In this document: piece by piece, positions 45,581-54,242 of the stretch | How positions within the stretch are numbered: the stretch's first letter is position 1 | Layout: every line of letters begins with the position of its first letter | Assembly (NCBI RefSeq): GCF_004135345.1 | Contig: NZ_CP035495.1 | Location: 2,666,001 to 2,730,000, forward strand | DNA: 64,000 bases | Direction of reading: 5' to 3' | Source: Xylanimonas allomyrinae | GTDB taxonomy: Bacteria > Actinomycetota > Actinomycetes > Actinomycetales > Cellulomonadaceae | The notes under the pieces: generated by a model | Told to the model about the DNA's origin: nothing | Databases searched by the model: none | Seen by the model: the letters and a program-made list of their open reading frames with translations, nothing else | Position numbers and translations under genes: made by a program

Positions 45581-46905
45581 GCACGGCACCGACCCTGGAC
45601 AACCACGCGGCGTTCCTGCGTGCGCAGGCCGCCATCCCCGGTGGCGTCAACTCGCCGGTGCGGGCCTACGGCTCGGTGGGCGGCGACCCGCGCTTCCTCG
45701 CACGCGCGGCGGGGCCGTTCGTGTACGACGTCGCGGGGCGCGAGTACGTCGACCTGGTGTGCTCGTGGGGGCCGGCGCTGCTGGGGCACGCGCACCCGCA
45801 GGTCGTCGCCGCGGTGCAGGACGCCGCCGCGCGCGGGCTGTCCTTCGGGGCGCCCACGGTCGCGGAGGTCGAGCTCGCCGAGGAGATCCGCCGCCGCGTG
45901 CCCGCCGCCGAGCGCGTGCGCCTCGTGTCGACCGGCACCGAGGCGACCATGACGGCGATCCGCCTGGCTCGGGGCGTCACGGGCCGCCCGCTGGTGGTGA
46001 AGTTCGCGGGCAACTACCACGGGCACGTCGACGCGCTGCTGGCCGAGGCCGGCTCGGGCGTCGCGACGTTGGCCATGCCCGGCACGGCGGGCGTCACCGC
46101 GGCGGCCGCGGCCGAGACCCTCGTGCTGCCGTACAACGACCTCGACGCCGTGGCGAGCGCGTTCGCCGAGCGCGGTGCGCAGATCGCGGCCGTCATCGTC
46201 GAGGCGTCGCCCGCCAACATGGGCGTCGTCCCGCCGCAGCAGGGGTTCAACGCCGGGCTGCGGCGGATCACGCGCGAGCACGGTGCGCTGCTGATCCTCG
46301 ACGAGGTGCTCACCGGGTTCCGCGTCGGCCCCTCCGGCTGGTGGGGCCTGCAGCAGGTGGCGGGCGAGAGCTACACCCCGGACCTGTTCACGTTCGGCAA
46401 GGTGGTGGGCGGCGGCATGCCCGTCGCCGCGATCGGCGGACCCGCCGCGATCATGTCGCACCTCGCCCCCGAGGGCCCCGTCTACCAGGCGGGCACGTTG
46501 TCGGGGAACCCTGTCGCGGTCGCGTCGGGCCTGACGACGCTGCGCCTGGCCGACGACGCCGTGTACGCCCGCGTCGACGCGGCCGCCGCGACGCTGTCGG
46601 CCGCCGTCGCCGAGGCCCTCGACGCGGCGGGCGTCGAGCACCGGGTGCAGCGTGCCGGGTCCCTGTTCAGCGTGTTCTTCGGCCTGGGCGCGGCGGCGGA
46701 GGGCGTGCGCGACTACGCGCAGGCGCAGGCGCAGGAGGCCTTCCGCTACAAGGCGTTCTTCCACGCGATGCTCGACGCCGGGGTCAACCTGCCGCCGTCG
46801 GTGTTCGAGGCGTGGTTCGTGAGCGCGGCGCACGACGACGCCGCGCTGGGGCGCGTGGTCGACGCGCTGCCGGGCGCGGCCCGGGCGGCAGCGACGGCGG
46901 GCTGA
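45577..46905 (+). CDS. hemL: Glutamate-1-semialdehyde 2,1-aminomutase
   Basis: HemL turns glutamate 1-semialdehyde, made by HemA, into 5-aminolevulinate, using pyridoxamine phosphate. The 442-residue product starts [20 protein letters not shown] and contains [33 protein letters not shown], the PLP site [14 protein letters not shown] and the Schiff-base Lys275 in [16 protein letters not shown] at 45577 overlaps the hemB stop. It is the last gene of the hem run, followed by a strong hairpin. Confidence 0.96.
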   Translation: MSTAPTLDNHAAFLRAQAAIPGGVNSPVRAYGSVGGDPRFLARAAGPFVYDVAGREYVDLVCSWGPALLGHAHPQVVAAVQDAAARGLSFGAPTVAEVELAEEIRRRVPAAERVRLVSTGTEATMTAIRLARGVTGRPLVVKFAGNYHGHVDALLAEAGSGVATLAMPGTAGVTAAAAAETLVLPYNDLDAVASAFAERGAQIAAVIVEASPANMGVVPPQQGFNAGLRRITREHGALLILDEVLTGFRVGPSGWWGLQQVAGESYTPDLFTFGKVVGGGMPVAAIGGPAAIMSHLAPEGPVYQAGTLSGNPVAVASGLTTLRLADDAVYARVDAAAATLSAAVAEALDAAGVEHRVQRAGSLFSVFFGLGAAAEGVRDYAQAQAQEAFRYKAFFHAMLDAGVNLPPSVFEAWFVSAAHDDAALGRVVDALPGAARAAATAG

Positions 46906-46941
46906 GCGAGCCGCCCCGGCGTCACGCACGGTCGCGACGGG

Positions 46942-46970
46942 CACCCCCAGCACCCACGGTGCTGGGGGTG
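46942..46970 (+). terminator. Terminator-like hairpin after hemL
   Basis: CACCCCCAGCACC pairs perfectly with GGTGCTGGGGGTG over 13 bp around a three-base loop, 36 bp after the hemL stop. No T run follows, as is usual for actinobacterial terminators. It should end the hem transcript before csoR. Confidence 0.75.
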
Positions 46971-47038
46971 TCCGCGTCCGCGGGCAGCGAGCACGGCACG
47001 CCTCGGCACGGCGGTGACGTCGGCCACCCTCCCCACGC

Positions 47039-47058
47039 AGTACCCCTAGGGGGTATAG
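47039..47058 (+). promoter_or_regulatory. CsoR operator and -10 of the copper operon
   Basis: TACCCCTAGGGGGTATA fits the CsoR operator pattern of C/G blocks in A/T flanks (TACCCC-N-GGGGTA). It overlaps TATAGT at 47053-47058, a good -10 box whose start point would fall about ten bases before the csoR ATG. Repressor bound here would block RNA polymerase. Confidence 0.85.
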
Positions 47059-47066
47059 TCGAGGGT

Positions 47067-47374
47067 ATGAGCGAGCACACCCCCACGAAGGCACGCGCGG
47101 CTTCGCCGCCGACAAGGACGCCTACCTCAAGCGCATGCGCCGCATCGAGGGCCAGGTGCGTGGCATCGCTCGCATGATCGACGAGGACGTGTACTGCATC
47201 GACATCCTCACGCAGGTGTCCGCGGTCACCAAGGCGCTCCAGGCCGTGAGCCTCGCGCTCGTCGAGGATCACCTCGGCCACTGCGTCGTCGACGCCGCCC
47301 GCAAGTCGCCCGACGACGGCGCACAGAAGGTGCGCGAGGCCGCCGAGGCCATCGGGCGCCTCGTGCGCAGCTAG
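47067..47374 (+). CDS. csoR: Copper-sensing repressor CsoR (one frameshift)
   Basis: CsoR binds its operator without copper and lets go when Cu(I) is bound. The core reads LKRMRRIEGQVRGIARMIDE, then VYCIDILTQVSAVTKAL and EDHLGHCVVDAA, giving the Cys-His-Cys copper ligands. The ATG at 47067 begins MSEHTPTKAR in a different frame; one extra base near 47096-47100 joins it to GFAADKDAYLKRM. This gives about 102 residues, normal for the family. If the break were real, an internal ATG at 47135 could give a shortened repressor that still has all three ligands. The operator lies 10 bp upstream. Confidence 0.88.
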
Positions 47375-47415
47375 CCACGCCCGACCCCCTCCCGCCCCAC
47401 CACCCAAGGAGCACC

Positions 47416-47919
47416 ATGACCACCCTCACCACGCTCGCCGTGACCGGCATGACCTGCCAGCACTGCGTCGCAGCCGTCACCCGCGAGCTGAAGAACGTCG
47501 ACGGCGTCGGCAACGTGACCGTCGAGCTGCGCACCGGCGACACCTCGGCGATCTCCGTCCACTCGGCGTCCCCCCTCGACGAGACGGCGCTGCGCGAGGC
47601 CATCGACGAGGCCGGCTACGACGTCGTCGGCGTCGACGTGCTCGAAGACGCGCTGGCCGCGCAGATGACCGGGCGGGCCGGCCAGTACCGCGCGACGGGG
47701 ACGCGCGCCACGGAGACCACCAGCGCAGAGGCGACGGGCACGGAGACCACCGAAGCGGCCAGCACTGCCGTGGCCAGCACTGCCGAGGCCAGCACTGCGC
47801 ACGCCGGGCACGGTCACGCGCACGGCGCGGGCGGCTGCGGCTGCGGCGGCGCGTGCGGCTGCGGCGGCAAGGGCCGCCAGGGCCTTGGCATCGGCCTGCC
47901 GATCGTCCCCCTGGGCTGA
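47416..47919 (+). CDS. copZ: CopZ-like copper chaperone with His/Cys-rich tail
   Basis: A 167-residue protein. Residues 5-70 form a heavy-metal-associated domain with the copper-binding VTGMTCQHCVAAVTRELKNV motif. It is followed by a Thr/Ala/Glu linker with repeated ASTA units (residues about 95-132) and then HAGHGHAHGAGGCGCGGACG, a tail rich in His and Cys. CopZ proteins are usually only 70 residues, so the tail is an added metal-binding region. ATG at 47416 follows AAGGAGC. It lies between csoR and copA and probably hands Cu(I) to CopA. Confidence 0.88.
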   Translation: MTTLTTLAVTGMTCQHCVAAVTRELKNVDGVGNVTVELRTGDTSAISVHSASPLDETALREAIDEAGYDVVGVDVLEDALAAQMTGRAGQYRATGTRATETTSAEATGTETTEAASTAVASTAEASTAHAGHGHAHGAGGCGCGGACGCGGKGRQGLGIGLPIVPLG

Positions 47920-47974
47920 GCCACAGCCACCCTCCCCACGCGTCCCTGACGCCCCGAACCCACGGAAGCGGACC

Positions 47975-50497
47975 ATGAGCTCCGACACCCTCACCCCCGC
48001 CACCCCCCGGCGGGAGGTCGACCTCGCCGTCACCGGCATGACGTGCGCGTCGTGCGTGGCGCGAGTCGAGCGCAAGCTGCAGAAGATCCCCGGCGTCGCC
48101 GCCACGGTCAACCTGCCGCTCGAGAGCGCCCACGTGGTGCTCACCACCGACGTCGACGACGCCGCGCTGGTCGCGGCCGTCGAGGCCGCGGGCTACGGCG
48201 CCCAGGTGACGGGATCGCGGGCCGCGGGAGCGGCGACCCGCGACGCGGGGACCGGCGGCACGGTGACCCGCGACGCGGGGACCGGCGGCACGGTGACCCG
48301 TGAGGCGGTGACCCGTGAGGCGGTGACCCGTGAGGCGATCACCGGAGAGGCTCCTGCCGGCGCCGGCCACTCCACGCGCGGGGCGGACGCCCACGCCGGT
48401 TCCGCGGCGCACCACGGCCTGCCCGCCGCGGTGCGCCCGCGCGGCCACCGCGGGTACGAAGGCGACATCGACCTGCACGGACGCGACCTGCTGCGGCGCC
48501 TCGTCGTCGCGGCGGTGCTCTCGGTGCCCGTCGTCGCCGTCTCGATGGTCATGTCGTGGCACTTCCCCGGCTGGGCCTGGGTGGTCGGCGTGCTCGCGAT
48601 GCCGGTGGCCACCTGGGCGGGCTGGCCGTTCCACCGGGCCGCCTTCCGGGCCGCGCGGCACGGGGCCGCGACCATGGACACGCTCGTGTCGATCGGCGTG
48701 ATCGCCGCCGTGATCTGGTCGTGGGTCGAGGTCGTGCGCGGGCGCGAGCACGGCGTCTACTTCGAGGTCGCCGCCGTCGTCGTCACGTTCCTGCTCGCGG
48801 GGCGCTTCGCCGAGCACCGATCGCGCCGCCGCGCCGGCGACGCGCTGCGTACGCTGCTCGAGCTCGGCGCCAAGGACGCCGAGCGCGTCGCGCTCGCGGC
48901 CGACGGCACGCCCCTGCGCCGCGCCGACGGCGCCTGGGACGCCGCCAGCGTGCCGATCGAGGACCTGCGCGTCGGCGAGGTCTTCGTGGTGCGGCCCGGC
49001 GCCACCGTCGCGACCGACGGCGAGGTCCTCGACGGCGCCTCGGCCGTCGACACCTCGCTCGTCACCGGCGAGCCCGTCCCCGTGGACGTCACGGTGGGCG
49101 ACGCCGTCGTGGGCGGCACCGTCAACACCTCGGGCCACCTGCTGGTGCGGGCCACCCGCGTCGGCGCCGAGACCACGCTCGCGCGCATCGGCCGCCTCGT
49201 CGCCCAGGCGCAGACCGGCAAGGCCCCCATCGCACGGCTCGGCGACCGCATCTCGGCCGTGTTCGTGCCCATCGTCATCGGGCTGTCGTTGCTGACGCTC
49301 GCCGGGTGGCTGCTCGCGACCGGCGACGTCGACCACGCGTTCACGGCCGCCGTCGCGGTGCTGATCATCGCGTGCCCGTGCGCGCTCGGCCTGGCGACCC
49401 CGACGGCGATCCTCGTGGGCACCGGCCGGGGGGCCCAGCTCGGCGTGCTCATCAAGGGCCCGGAGATCCTGGAGCGCACCCGCACCATCGACACGGTGGT
49501 GCTCGACAAGACGGGCACCGTGACACAGGGCCGCATGGTGCTGGAGCGCGTGACGCCGTCGGCAGGCGTGGACGCCACCGAGGCCCTGCGGTACGCGGCA
49601 GCGGTCGAGGCGCTCAGCGAGCACCCCATCGCGCAGGCGATCGCCGCCGCGGCAACCCACCCCGGGCAGCCGCCCGAGCCGGGCGGGCACACGCCCGGTC
49701 TCGCGCTCGAGGTCACGCAGTTCCAGGCCGTGCCCGGAGGCGGTGTCGAAGGGCTCGTGCGCGTCGCCCACGCGGGTCTCTCCCCGATCGGCACGGGCAA
49801 CGCCCGCCGCGTCGTCGTCGGCCGCACCACGTGGCTCGCCGGTCAGGGCATCACCGTGCCCGACGACGTCGCCACCGCCGTCGAGCGCGCCGAGACCGGG
49901 GGCGCGACCACCGTCGTCGTCGCCTGGAACGGTGCCGCACGTGCGGTGCTCGAGCTGCGCGACCCGCCCAAGCCCACCTCCGCACAGGCCGTGCGTGAGC
50001 TGCGCGACCTCGGGCTGCGGCCCGTGCTGCTCACCGGCGACGGCGAAGGCGCGGCCCGCGCGGCCGCCCTGGCCGTCGGCATCGACCCCGCCGACGTCGT
50101 CGCCCGCGTGCTGCCCGAGGAGAAGGCGGCCGCGGTGGCCCGCCTCCAGGGCGAGGGCCGCGTCGTGGCCATGGTCGGGGACGGCATCAACGACGCCGCG
50201 GCGCTCGCCACCGCCGACCTCGGCCTCGCGATGGGCACCGGCACCGACGTGGCGATCGAGGCCGGCGACATCACGCTGGTGCGCGGCGACCTGCGCGCCG
50301 CCGCGTCGGCCGTGCGGCTCTCCCGGAAGACGTTGCGCGTCATCAAGCAGAACCTGTTCTGGGCGTTCGCCTACAACGTGGCGGCCATCCCGCTCGCGGC
50401 GGCCGGCGTGCTCAACCCGATGATCGCGGGCGGCGCGATGGCGGCCAGCTCGGTGCTCGTGGTCGCCAACAGCCTGCGGCTGCGCCGGGCACGGTGA
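47975..50497 (+). CDS. copA: Copper-exporting P1B-type ATPase
   Basis: An 840-residue membrane pump that exports Cu(I). One N-terminal HMA domain has VTGMTCASCVARVERKLQKI. The linker after it holds tandem repeats (48236-48340). Membrane segments frame the transport motif Cys467-Pro-Cys469 in IIACPCALGLATPTA; the phosphorylated Asp is Asp511 in DKTGTVTQG, and the hinge is VGDGINDAAALATADLG near residue 735. SEHPIAQAI is the nucleotide-binding HP motif. ATG at 47975 follows GGAAGCGGACC. It completes the csoR-copZ-copA operon. Confidence 0.95.
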   Translation: MSSDTLTPATPRREVDLAVTGMTCASCVARVERKLQKIPGVAATVNLPLESAHVVLTTDVDDAALVAAVEAAGYGAQVTGSRAAGAATRDAGTGGTVTRDAGTGGTVTREAVTREAVTREAITGEAPAGAGHSTRGADAHAGSAAHHGLPAAVRPRGHRGYEGDIDLHGRDLLRRLVVAAVLSVPVVAVSMVMSWHFPGWAWVVGVLAMPVATWAGWPFHRAAFRAARHGAATMDTLVSIGVIAAVIWSWVEVVRGREHGVYFEVAAVVVTFLLAGRFAEHRSRRRAGDALRTLLELGAKDAERVALAADGTPLRRADGAWDAASVPIEDLRVGEVFVVRPGATVATDGEVLDGASAVDTSLVTGEPVPVDVTVGDAVVGGTVNTSGHLLVRATRVGAETTLARIGRLVAQAQTGKAPIARLGDRISAVFVPIVIGLSLLTLAGWLLATGDVDHAFTAAVAVLIIACPCALGLATPTAILVGTGRGAQLGVLIKGPEILERTRTIDTVVLDKTGTVTQGRMVLERVTPSAGVDATEALRYAAAVEALSEHPIAQAIAAAATHPGQPPEPGGHTPGLALEVTQFQAVPGGGVEGLVRVAHAGLSPIGTGNARRVVVGRTTWLAGQGITVPDDVATAVERAETGGATTVVVAWNGAARAVLELRDPPKPTSAQAVRELRDLGLRPVLLTGDGEGAARAAALAVGIDPADVVARVLPEEKAAAVARLQGEGRVVAMVGDGINDAAALATADLGLAMGTGTDVAIEAGDITLVRGDLRAAASAVRLSRKTLRVIKQNLFWAFAYNVAAIPLAAAGVLNPMIAGGAMAASSVLVVANSLRLRRAR
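48236..48340 (+). repeat. Tandem repeats in the copA linker
   Basis: Two copies of a 30-bp unit encoding TRDAGTGGTV are followed by three copies of a 15-bp unit encoding TREAV (the last with Ile). They lie between the HMA domain and the first membrane segment, where length is not critical. Confidence 0.9.
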
Positions 50498-50543
50498 GGC
50501 GGCAGGCGAGGCGGCAGACGAGGCGGCAGGCGAGGCGGCACGG
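50496..50543. repeat. 12-bp tandem repeat across the copA stop codon
   Basis: GAGGCGGCAGGC occurs four times with small changes, starting within the stop codon of copA. No hairpin is formed. Confidence 0.85.
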
Positions 50544-50609
50544 CGGGGCGGCGCGCGCCGTGCCGCCGACGCCCCGCCGGCGCCCAGCACCCGCGCCTAC
50601 GCTGGGAAC

Positions 50610-51449
50610 GTGACCTCGACCGACGCAGCCCGTCGACGCATCGTCTGGGAGATCTGGATCCTGCTCGGGCTCAGCCTCGGGCGCGCCGCCGTCTACGCCG
50701 TCGTCAACATCGTCGCCCGGCTCACCGAGGGCACGCCGCTGGCCGACCAGACCGCCACGCTCAACCCCTCGCAGTCGCCACGCCCCTACCTCGACCTCAC
50801 CTACCAGCTCCTGACGATCGGGTTCGCGCTGGTGCCCGTCGCGCTCGCGGTCTACCTGCTGGCCGTGCGGCCCGGAGCGCGGCCCGTCACGCGGGCCGTC
50901 GGCCTCGACTGGCACGTGCGGGGCCGCGGGTTCGACCCCGATGTCGCCACCGGCCGGCGACGACGCGACGTGGGCTGGGGCGTGGCGCTCGCCGCCGCGA
51001 TCGGCGTGCCGGGGCTCGCGTTCTACCTGATCGGGCGGCTCGCGGGGATCACGGTGTCCGTGCAGGCCAGCGCGCTCGACACGCACTGGTGGACGGTGCC
51101 GGTGCTGGTGCTCGCGGCGTTCGAGAACGGCGCCCTCGAAGAGGTCATCGTGGTCGCCTACCTGTTCGAGCGCACCCGCGACCTCGGCTGGTCGCCGACC
51201 GCACGCCTCGACTGGCGGTTCCTCGCCGCGAGCGCGCTGCTGCGCGGCAGCTATCACCTGTACCAGGGGTTCGGGCCGTTCCTCGGCAACGTCGTCATGG
51301 GCGTCGTCTTCGCGTGGTGGTACCGCTCGCGCTGGGGACGACGGCGGGTGCTGCCGCTGGTGATCGCGCACACGCTGCTCGACGTCGTCGCGTTCGTCGG
51401 GTACGCGCTGCTGCCGCCGGGCTGGCGGGAGGCGCTCGGCCTGACGTGA
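50610..51449 (+). CDS. CPBP-family intramembrane metalloprotease
   Basis: A 279-residue protein with about seven hydrophobic segments. The active-site motifs are in order: ENGALEEVIVVAYLFERT with the Glu-Glu pair, ALLRGSYHLYQGFGPF with the first His, and LVIAHTLLDVVAFVGY with the last His and Asp. The family (CAAX prenyl protease 2 / Abi, PF02517) cleaves peptides within the membrane, and in bacteria is linked to bacteriocin immunity or stress. Substrate unknown. GTG at 50610. It is about 110 bp after copA and may not be copper-related. Confidence 0.88.
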   Translation: MTSTDAARRRIVWEIWILLGLSLGRAAVYAVVNIVARLTEGTPLADQTATLNPSQSPRPYLDLTYQLLTIGFALVPVALAVYLLAVRPGARPVTRAVGLDWHVRGRGFDPDVATGRRRRDVGWGVALAAAIGVPGLAFYLIGRLAGITVSVQASALDTHWWTVPVLVLAAFENGALEEVIVVAYLFERTRDLGWSPTARLDWRFLAASALLRGSYHLYQGFGPFLGNVVMGVVFAWWYRSRWGRRRVLPLVIAHTLLDVVAFVGYALLPPGWREALGLT

Positions 51450-51480
51450 GCGCGGCGACACCGCCGGGCACGCACGCCCG

Positions 51481-51524
51481 TTCCCGACCCGGCCGGGTCG
51501 ATCGGTGCGCGGCCGGGTCGGGAA
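51481..51524. terminator. Hairpin between convergent genes
   Basis: TTCCCGACCCGGCC (51481-51494) pairs with GGCCGGGTCGGGAA (51511-51524) over 14 bp, with further pairing outside. It lies between the CPBP protease stop and the ABC ATPase stop, so it likely ends both transcripts. Confidence 0.7.
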
Positions 51525-51540
51525 GGGCAGCGGCCCGGGG

Positions 51541-53232
51541 TCAGCGGGACGTGCGACGAGCGGCCTGCGCGCCGGGGTCCGGGACCGGGAGCGACGCCAG
51601 CAGGCGGCGGGTGTAGTCCTCCTGGGGCGACTCCAGCACTTGAGCCCCCGTGCCCTCCTCGACGAGCTGCCCGTGGTACAGCACGGCGATGCGGTCGGCG
51701 AGCAGGTCCACCACCGCAAGGTCGTGCGACACGAACAGGCACGCGAACCCGAGGTCACGCTGGAGCCGCGCGAACAGGTCCAGCACCCGGGCCTGCACCG
51801 ACACGTCGAGCGCCGAGGTCGGCTCGTCCGCGATGAGCAGCTCCGGGTCGAGCGCCAGAGCGCGGGCGAGCGACGCTCGCTGCCGCTGCCCGCCGGAGAG
51901 CTCATGGGGGAACCGTTCCCCGTAGGAGCGAGGGAGCTGGACGGCCTCCAGGAGCTCGTCGACTCGTGCACGCGCCGCCGAGGGCGACGCCGTGCGCCCG
52001 TGCACGACGAGCGGCTCTGCCACGCACTCCGCGATCGTCAGCAACGGGTTGAACGACGTCGCCGGATCCTGGAACACGAACCCGATCCGGGGGCGGATCG
52101 CCGCGAGGTCCCGCCCCCGCGCGCCGCGAAGCTCGGTGCCCAGCACGGCGAGCGACCCGCCCGAGACGGGCTGGAGCCCTGCGATGGCGCGCGCGATCGT
52201 CGTCTTGCCCGAGCCTGACTCGCCCACCAGACCCAGCACCTCGCCCGGGCGGATCTGCAAGGACACCTGGTCGACGGCGGTGAACGCCGGCTGCCGGAAG
52301 CGTCCGGGGTAGGTGATGACCAGGTCGGAGGCCACGACGACCGGTTCGGCGGTCTCCCAGCCGGGTGGCCGGGCTGCGGCGCGCGCCTGCGCACGCACCC
52401 TGCCCTCCCCGATCCGCGGCACCGCACCCAGGAGCGCCTTCGTGTAGGCGTCCTGCGGGGAGGCGAAGAGATCCCGCACGGGCGCCTGCTCGACGACCTT
52501 GCCCTGGTACATCACGGCCACACGGTCGGCGAGGTCGGCGACCACGCCCATGTTGTGCGTGATGAGCACGATGGCCGTGCCGGTCTCGTCACGCAGCCTC
52601 CGCAGCAGGTCGAGGATCTCGGCCTGGACGGTGACGTCGAGCGCCGTCGTCGGCTCGTCCGCGACGATGAGCCCCGGGCCCAGGGACAGCGCCATGGCGA
52701 TGACGATGCGCTGCTTCTGCCCGCCCGAGAACTGGTGCGGGTAGTGGTCGACACGCTGCTCCGGCTCGGGGATGCCCACCTGCCGCAGCGCCTCGATCGC
52801 GCGGCTGCGAGCCTGCGCCCGCGACAGCCGCCCATGGGCGCGCAGCCCTTCGATGATCTGCCAGCCCACCGTGTAGACGGGGTTGAGCGCCGTCGAGGGC
52901 TCCTGGAACACCATCGCGACGTCACGCCCTCGCACCTCACGCAGTCGCGCGCGCGAGACGGCGACGACGTCGGTCACCCTGTCGCCCGCGGTGCCGTCCG
53001 CGCCGCGCGTCGAGAGGATGACGGCGCCGCGCACCGTCGCGGTCTCCGGCAGGAGGCCGAGGATGGTCTTGGCCGTGACCGTCTTGCCGGACCCGGACTC
53101 GCCGACGATGGCCAGGACCTCACCGGGGCTGACGTCGAGCGTGACGCCGTCGACGGCCCGGACGGGCCCGGCGTCCGTCGCGAACGAGACGGCGAGGTCG
53201 TCGATCCGCACGACCGGGGTGGTGGCGGTCAT
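51541..53232 (-). CDS. Dipeptide/oligopeptide ABC transporter, fused DppD-DppF ATPase
   Basis: A 563-residue protein with two complete ATPase domains. Each has Walker A (GESGSGKT, near residues 39 and 320), the signature (FSGGQKQR and LSGGQRQR) and Walker B (LIVADEPTTALDVT and LLIADEPTSALDVS). In many bacteria these are separate DppD and DppF proteins; the fused form is frequent in actinobacteria. Both halves carry the extended C-terminal piece of peptide/nickel transporters. ATG at 53232 overlaps the end of the upstream permease gene by four bases. It powers the importer encoded by this operon. Confidence 0.93.
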   Translation of the reverse strand: MTATTPVVRIDDLAVSFATDAGPVRAVDGVTLDVSPGEVLAIVGESGSGKTVTAKTILGLLPETATVRGAVILSTRGADGTAGDRVTDVVAVSRARLREVRGRDVAMVFQEPSTALNPVYTVGWQIIEGLRAHGRLSRAQARSRAIEALRQVGIPEPEQRVDHYPHQFSGGQKQRIVIAMALSLGPGLIVADEPTTALDVTVQAEILDLLRRLRDETGTAIVLITHNMGVVADLADRVAVMYQGKVVEQAPVRDLFASPQDAYTKALLGAVPRIGEGRVRAQARAAARPPGWETAEPVVVASDLVITYPGRFRQPAFTAVDQVSLQIRPGEVLGLVGESGSGKTTIARAIAGLQPVSGGSLAVLGTELRGARGRDLAAIRPRIGFVFQDPATSFNPLLTIAECVAEPLVVHGRTASPSAARARVDELLEAVQLPRSYGERFPHELSGGQRQRASLARALALDPELLIADEPTSALDVSVQARVLDLFARLQRDLGFACLFVSHDLAVVDLLADRIAVLYHGQLVEEGTGAQVLESPQEDYTRRLLASLPVPDPGAQAARRTSR

Positions 53233-54241
53233 CGGGCATCCTCCGAGTTCTCGGCAGCGGCCGTGACCCGCACCCGTGAGCGCAGCCGCGGGTCTGCCAG
53301 GTCGTTGAGCGACTCGCCCATGAGCGTCATCCCCAGGGCGACGACGACGATCGCGACACCGGGGAACAGTGCCGTCCACCAGATGCCGGAGGTCACGTCG
53401 GCGATCGACCGCTGCAGGTCGTAGCCCCACTCGGCAGCGGCGGTCGGCTCGATGCCGAACCCGAGGAAGCCCAGGCCTGCGAGCGTCAGGATCGACTCGG
53501 ACGCGTTGAGCGTGACGATGAGGGGCAGCGTGCGCACGGAGTTGCGCAGCACGTGACGCGTCATGATGCGGCGGTGGCTCGCCCCGATGACGCGAGCCGC
53601 GTCGACGAAGGCCTCGCCCTTGACGCGCAGCACCTCGCCACGCACGACGCGCAGGTACTGCGGCACGAACACCACGGTGATCGACAGCGCGGTCGCGCCG
53701 ATACCGCCCCACAGCCGCGACTGTCCCTGGGAGATGACGATCGCGCCCAGGATGGCCAGCAGCAGCGAGGGGAACGCGTAGATCGCGTCCGCGACGAGCA
53801 CGAACACACGGTCGAGCCAGCCACCGAAGTACCCGGACACCAGCCCGAGGAGCACGCCCAGCACGATCGACGCGAGGATCGACACGACGACGACGAGCAG
53901 CGCCGTCCGCGCGCCGAAGACGACGCGTGACAGCACGTCGTAGCCGCCCACCGTCGTGCCGAGCAGGTGCGCCGACGAGGGCGCCTGCTGCGCACCGAAC
54001 GGCTCCCCCGCATCGCGGAGCTGGCTCGGCCCGTAGGGGCGAGCAAGGGCGCCAACGCCGCGACCAGCACGAACAGGCTCGTCAGGACGAGACCGGTCAC
54101 GAGCATGCCGCGCTGGAGGCCGACGCTCTGACGCAGCTGATGGACCACGGGCAGGGTGCGCAGCCACGACCCGCGCCCCCCGGGGTGTTCCGGCGTCGCA
54201 CCGGCGGTGCCGACGGGTCCTGCGGAGATGACCTCGGCCAT
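53229..54241 (-). CDS. Peptide ABC transporter permease, DppC type (one frameshift)
   Basis: An inner-membrane permease. The start is MAEVISAGPVGTAGATPEHP and the first membrane segment LVTGLVLTSLFVLVAALAPL is in the first frame. At the four-base run 54036-54039 one base must be added to read LLAPYGPSQLRDAGEPFGAQ, LLGTTVGGYDVLSRVVFGAR and the rest, with EAA loop DAARVIGASHRRIMTRHVLR. The restored protein has about 337 residues. ATG at 54241 is two bases after the DppB-type stop. It pairs with the DppB-type permease. Confidence 0.87.
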
Positions 54242-54242
54242 G

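Noticed and set aside
47477-50590. A 1037-codon antisense frame over copZ and copA
   Set aside because: His/Gly/Asp/Arg-rich composition without motifs. The plus strand has clear HMA and ATPase motifs in the same place.
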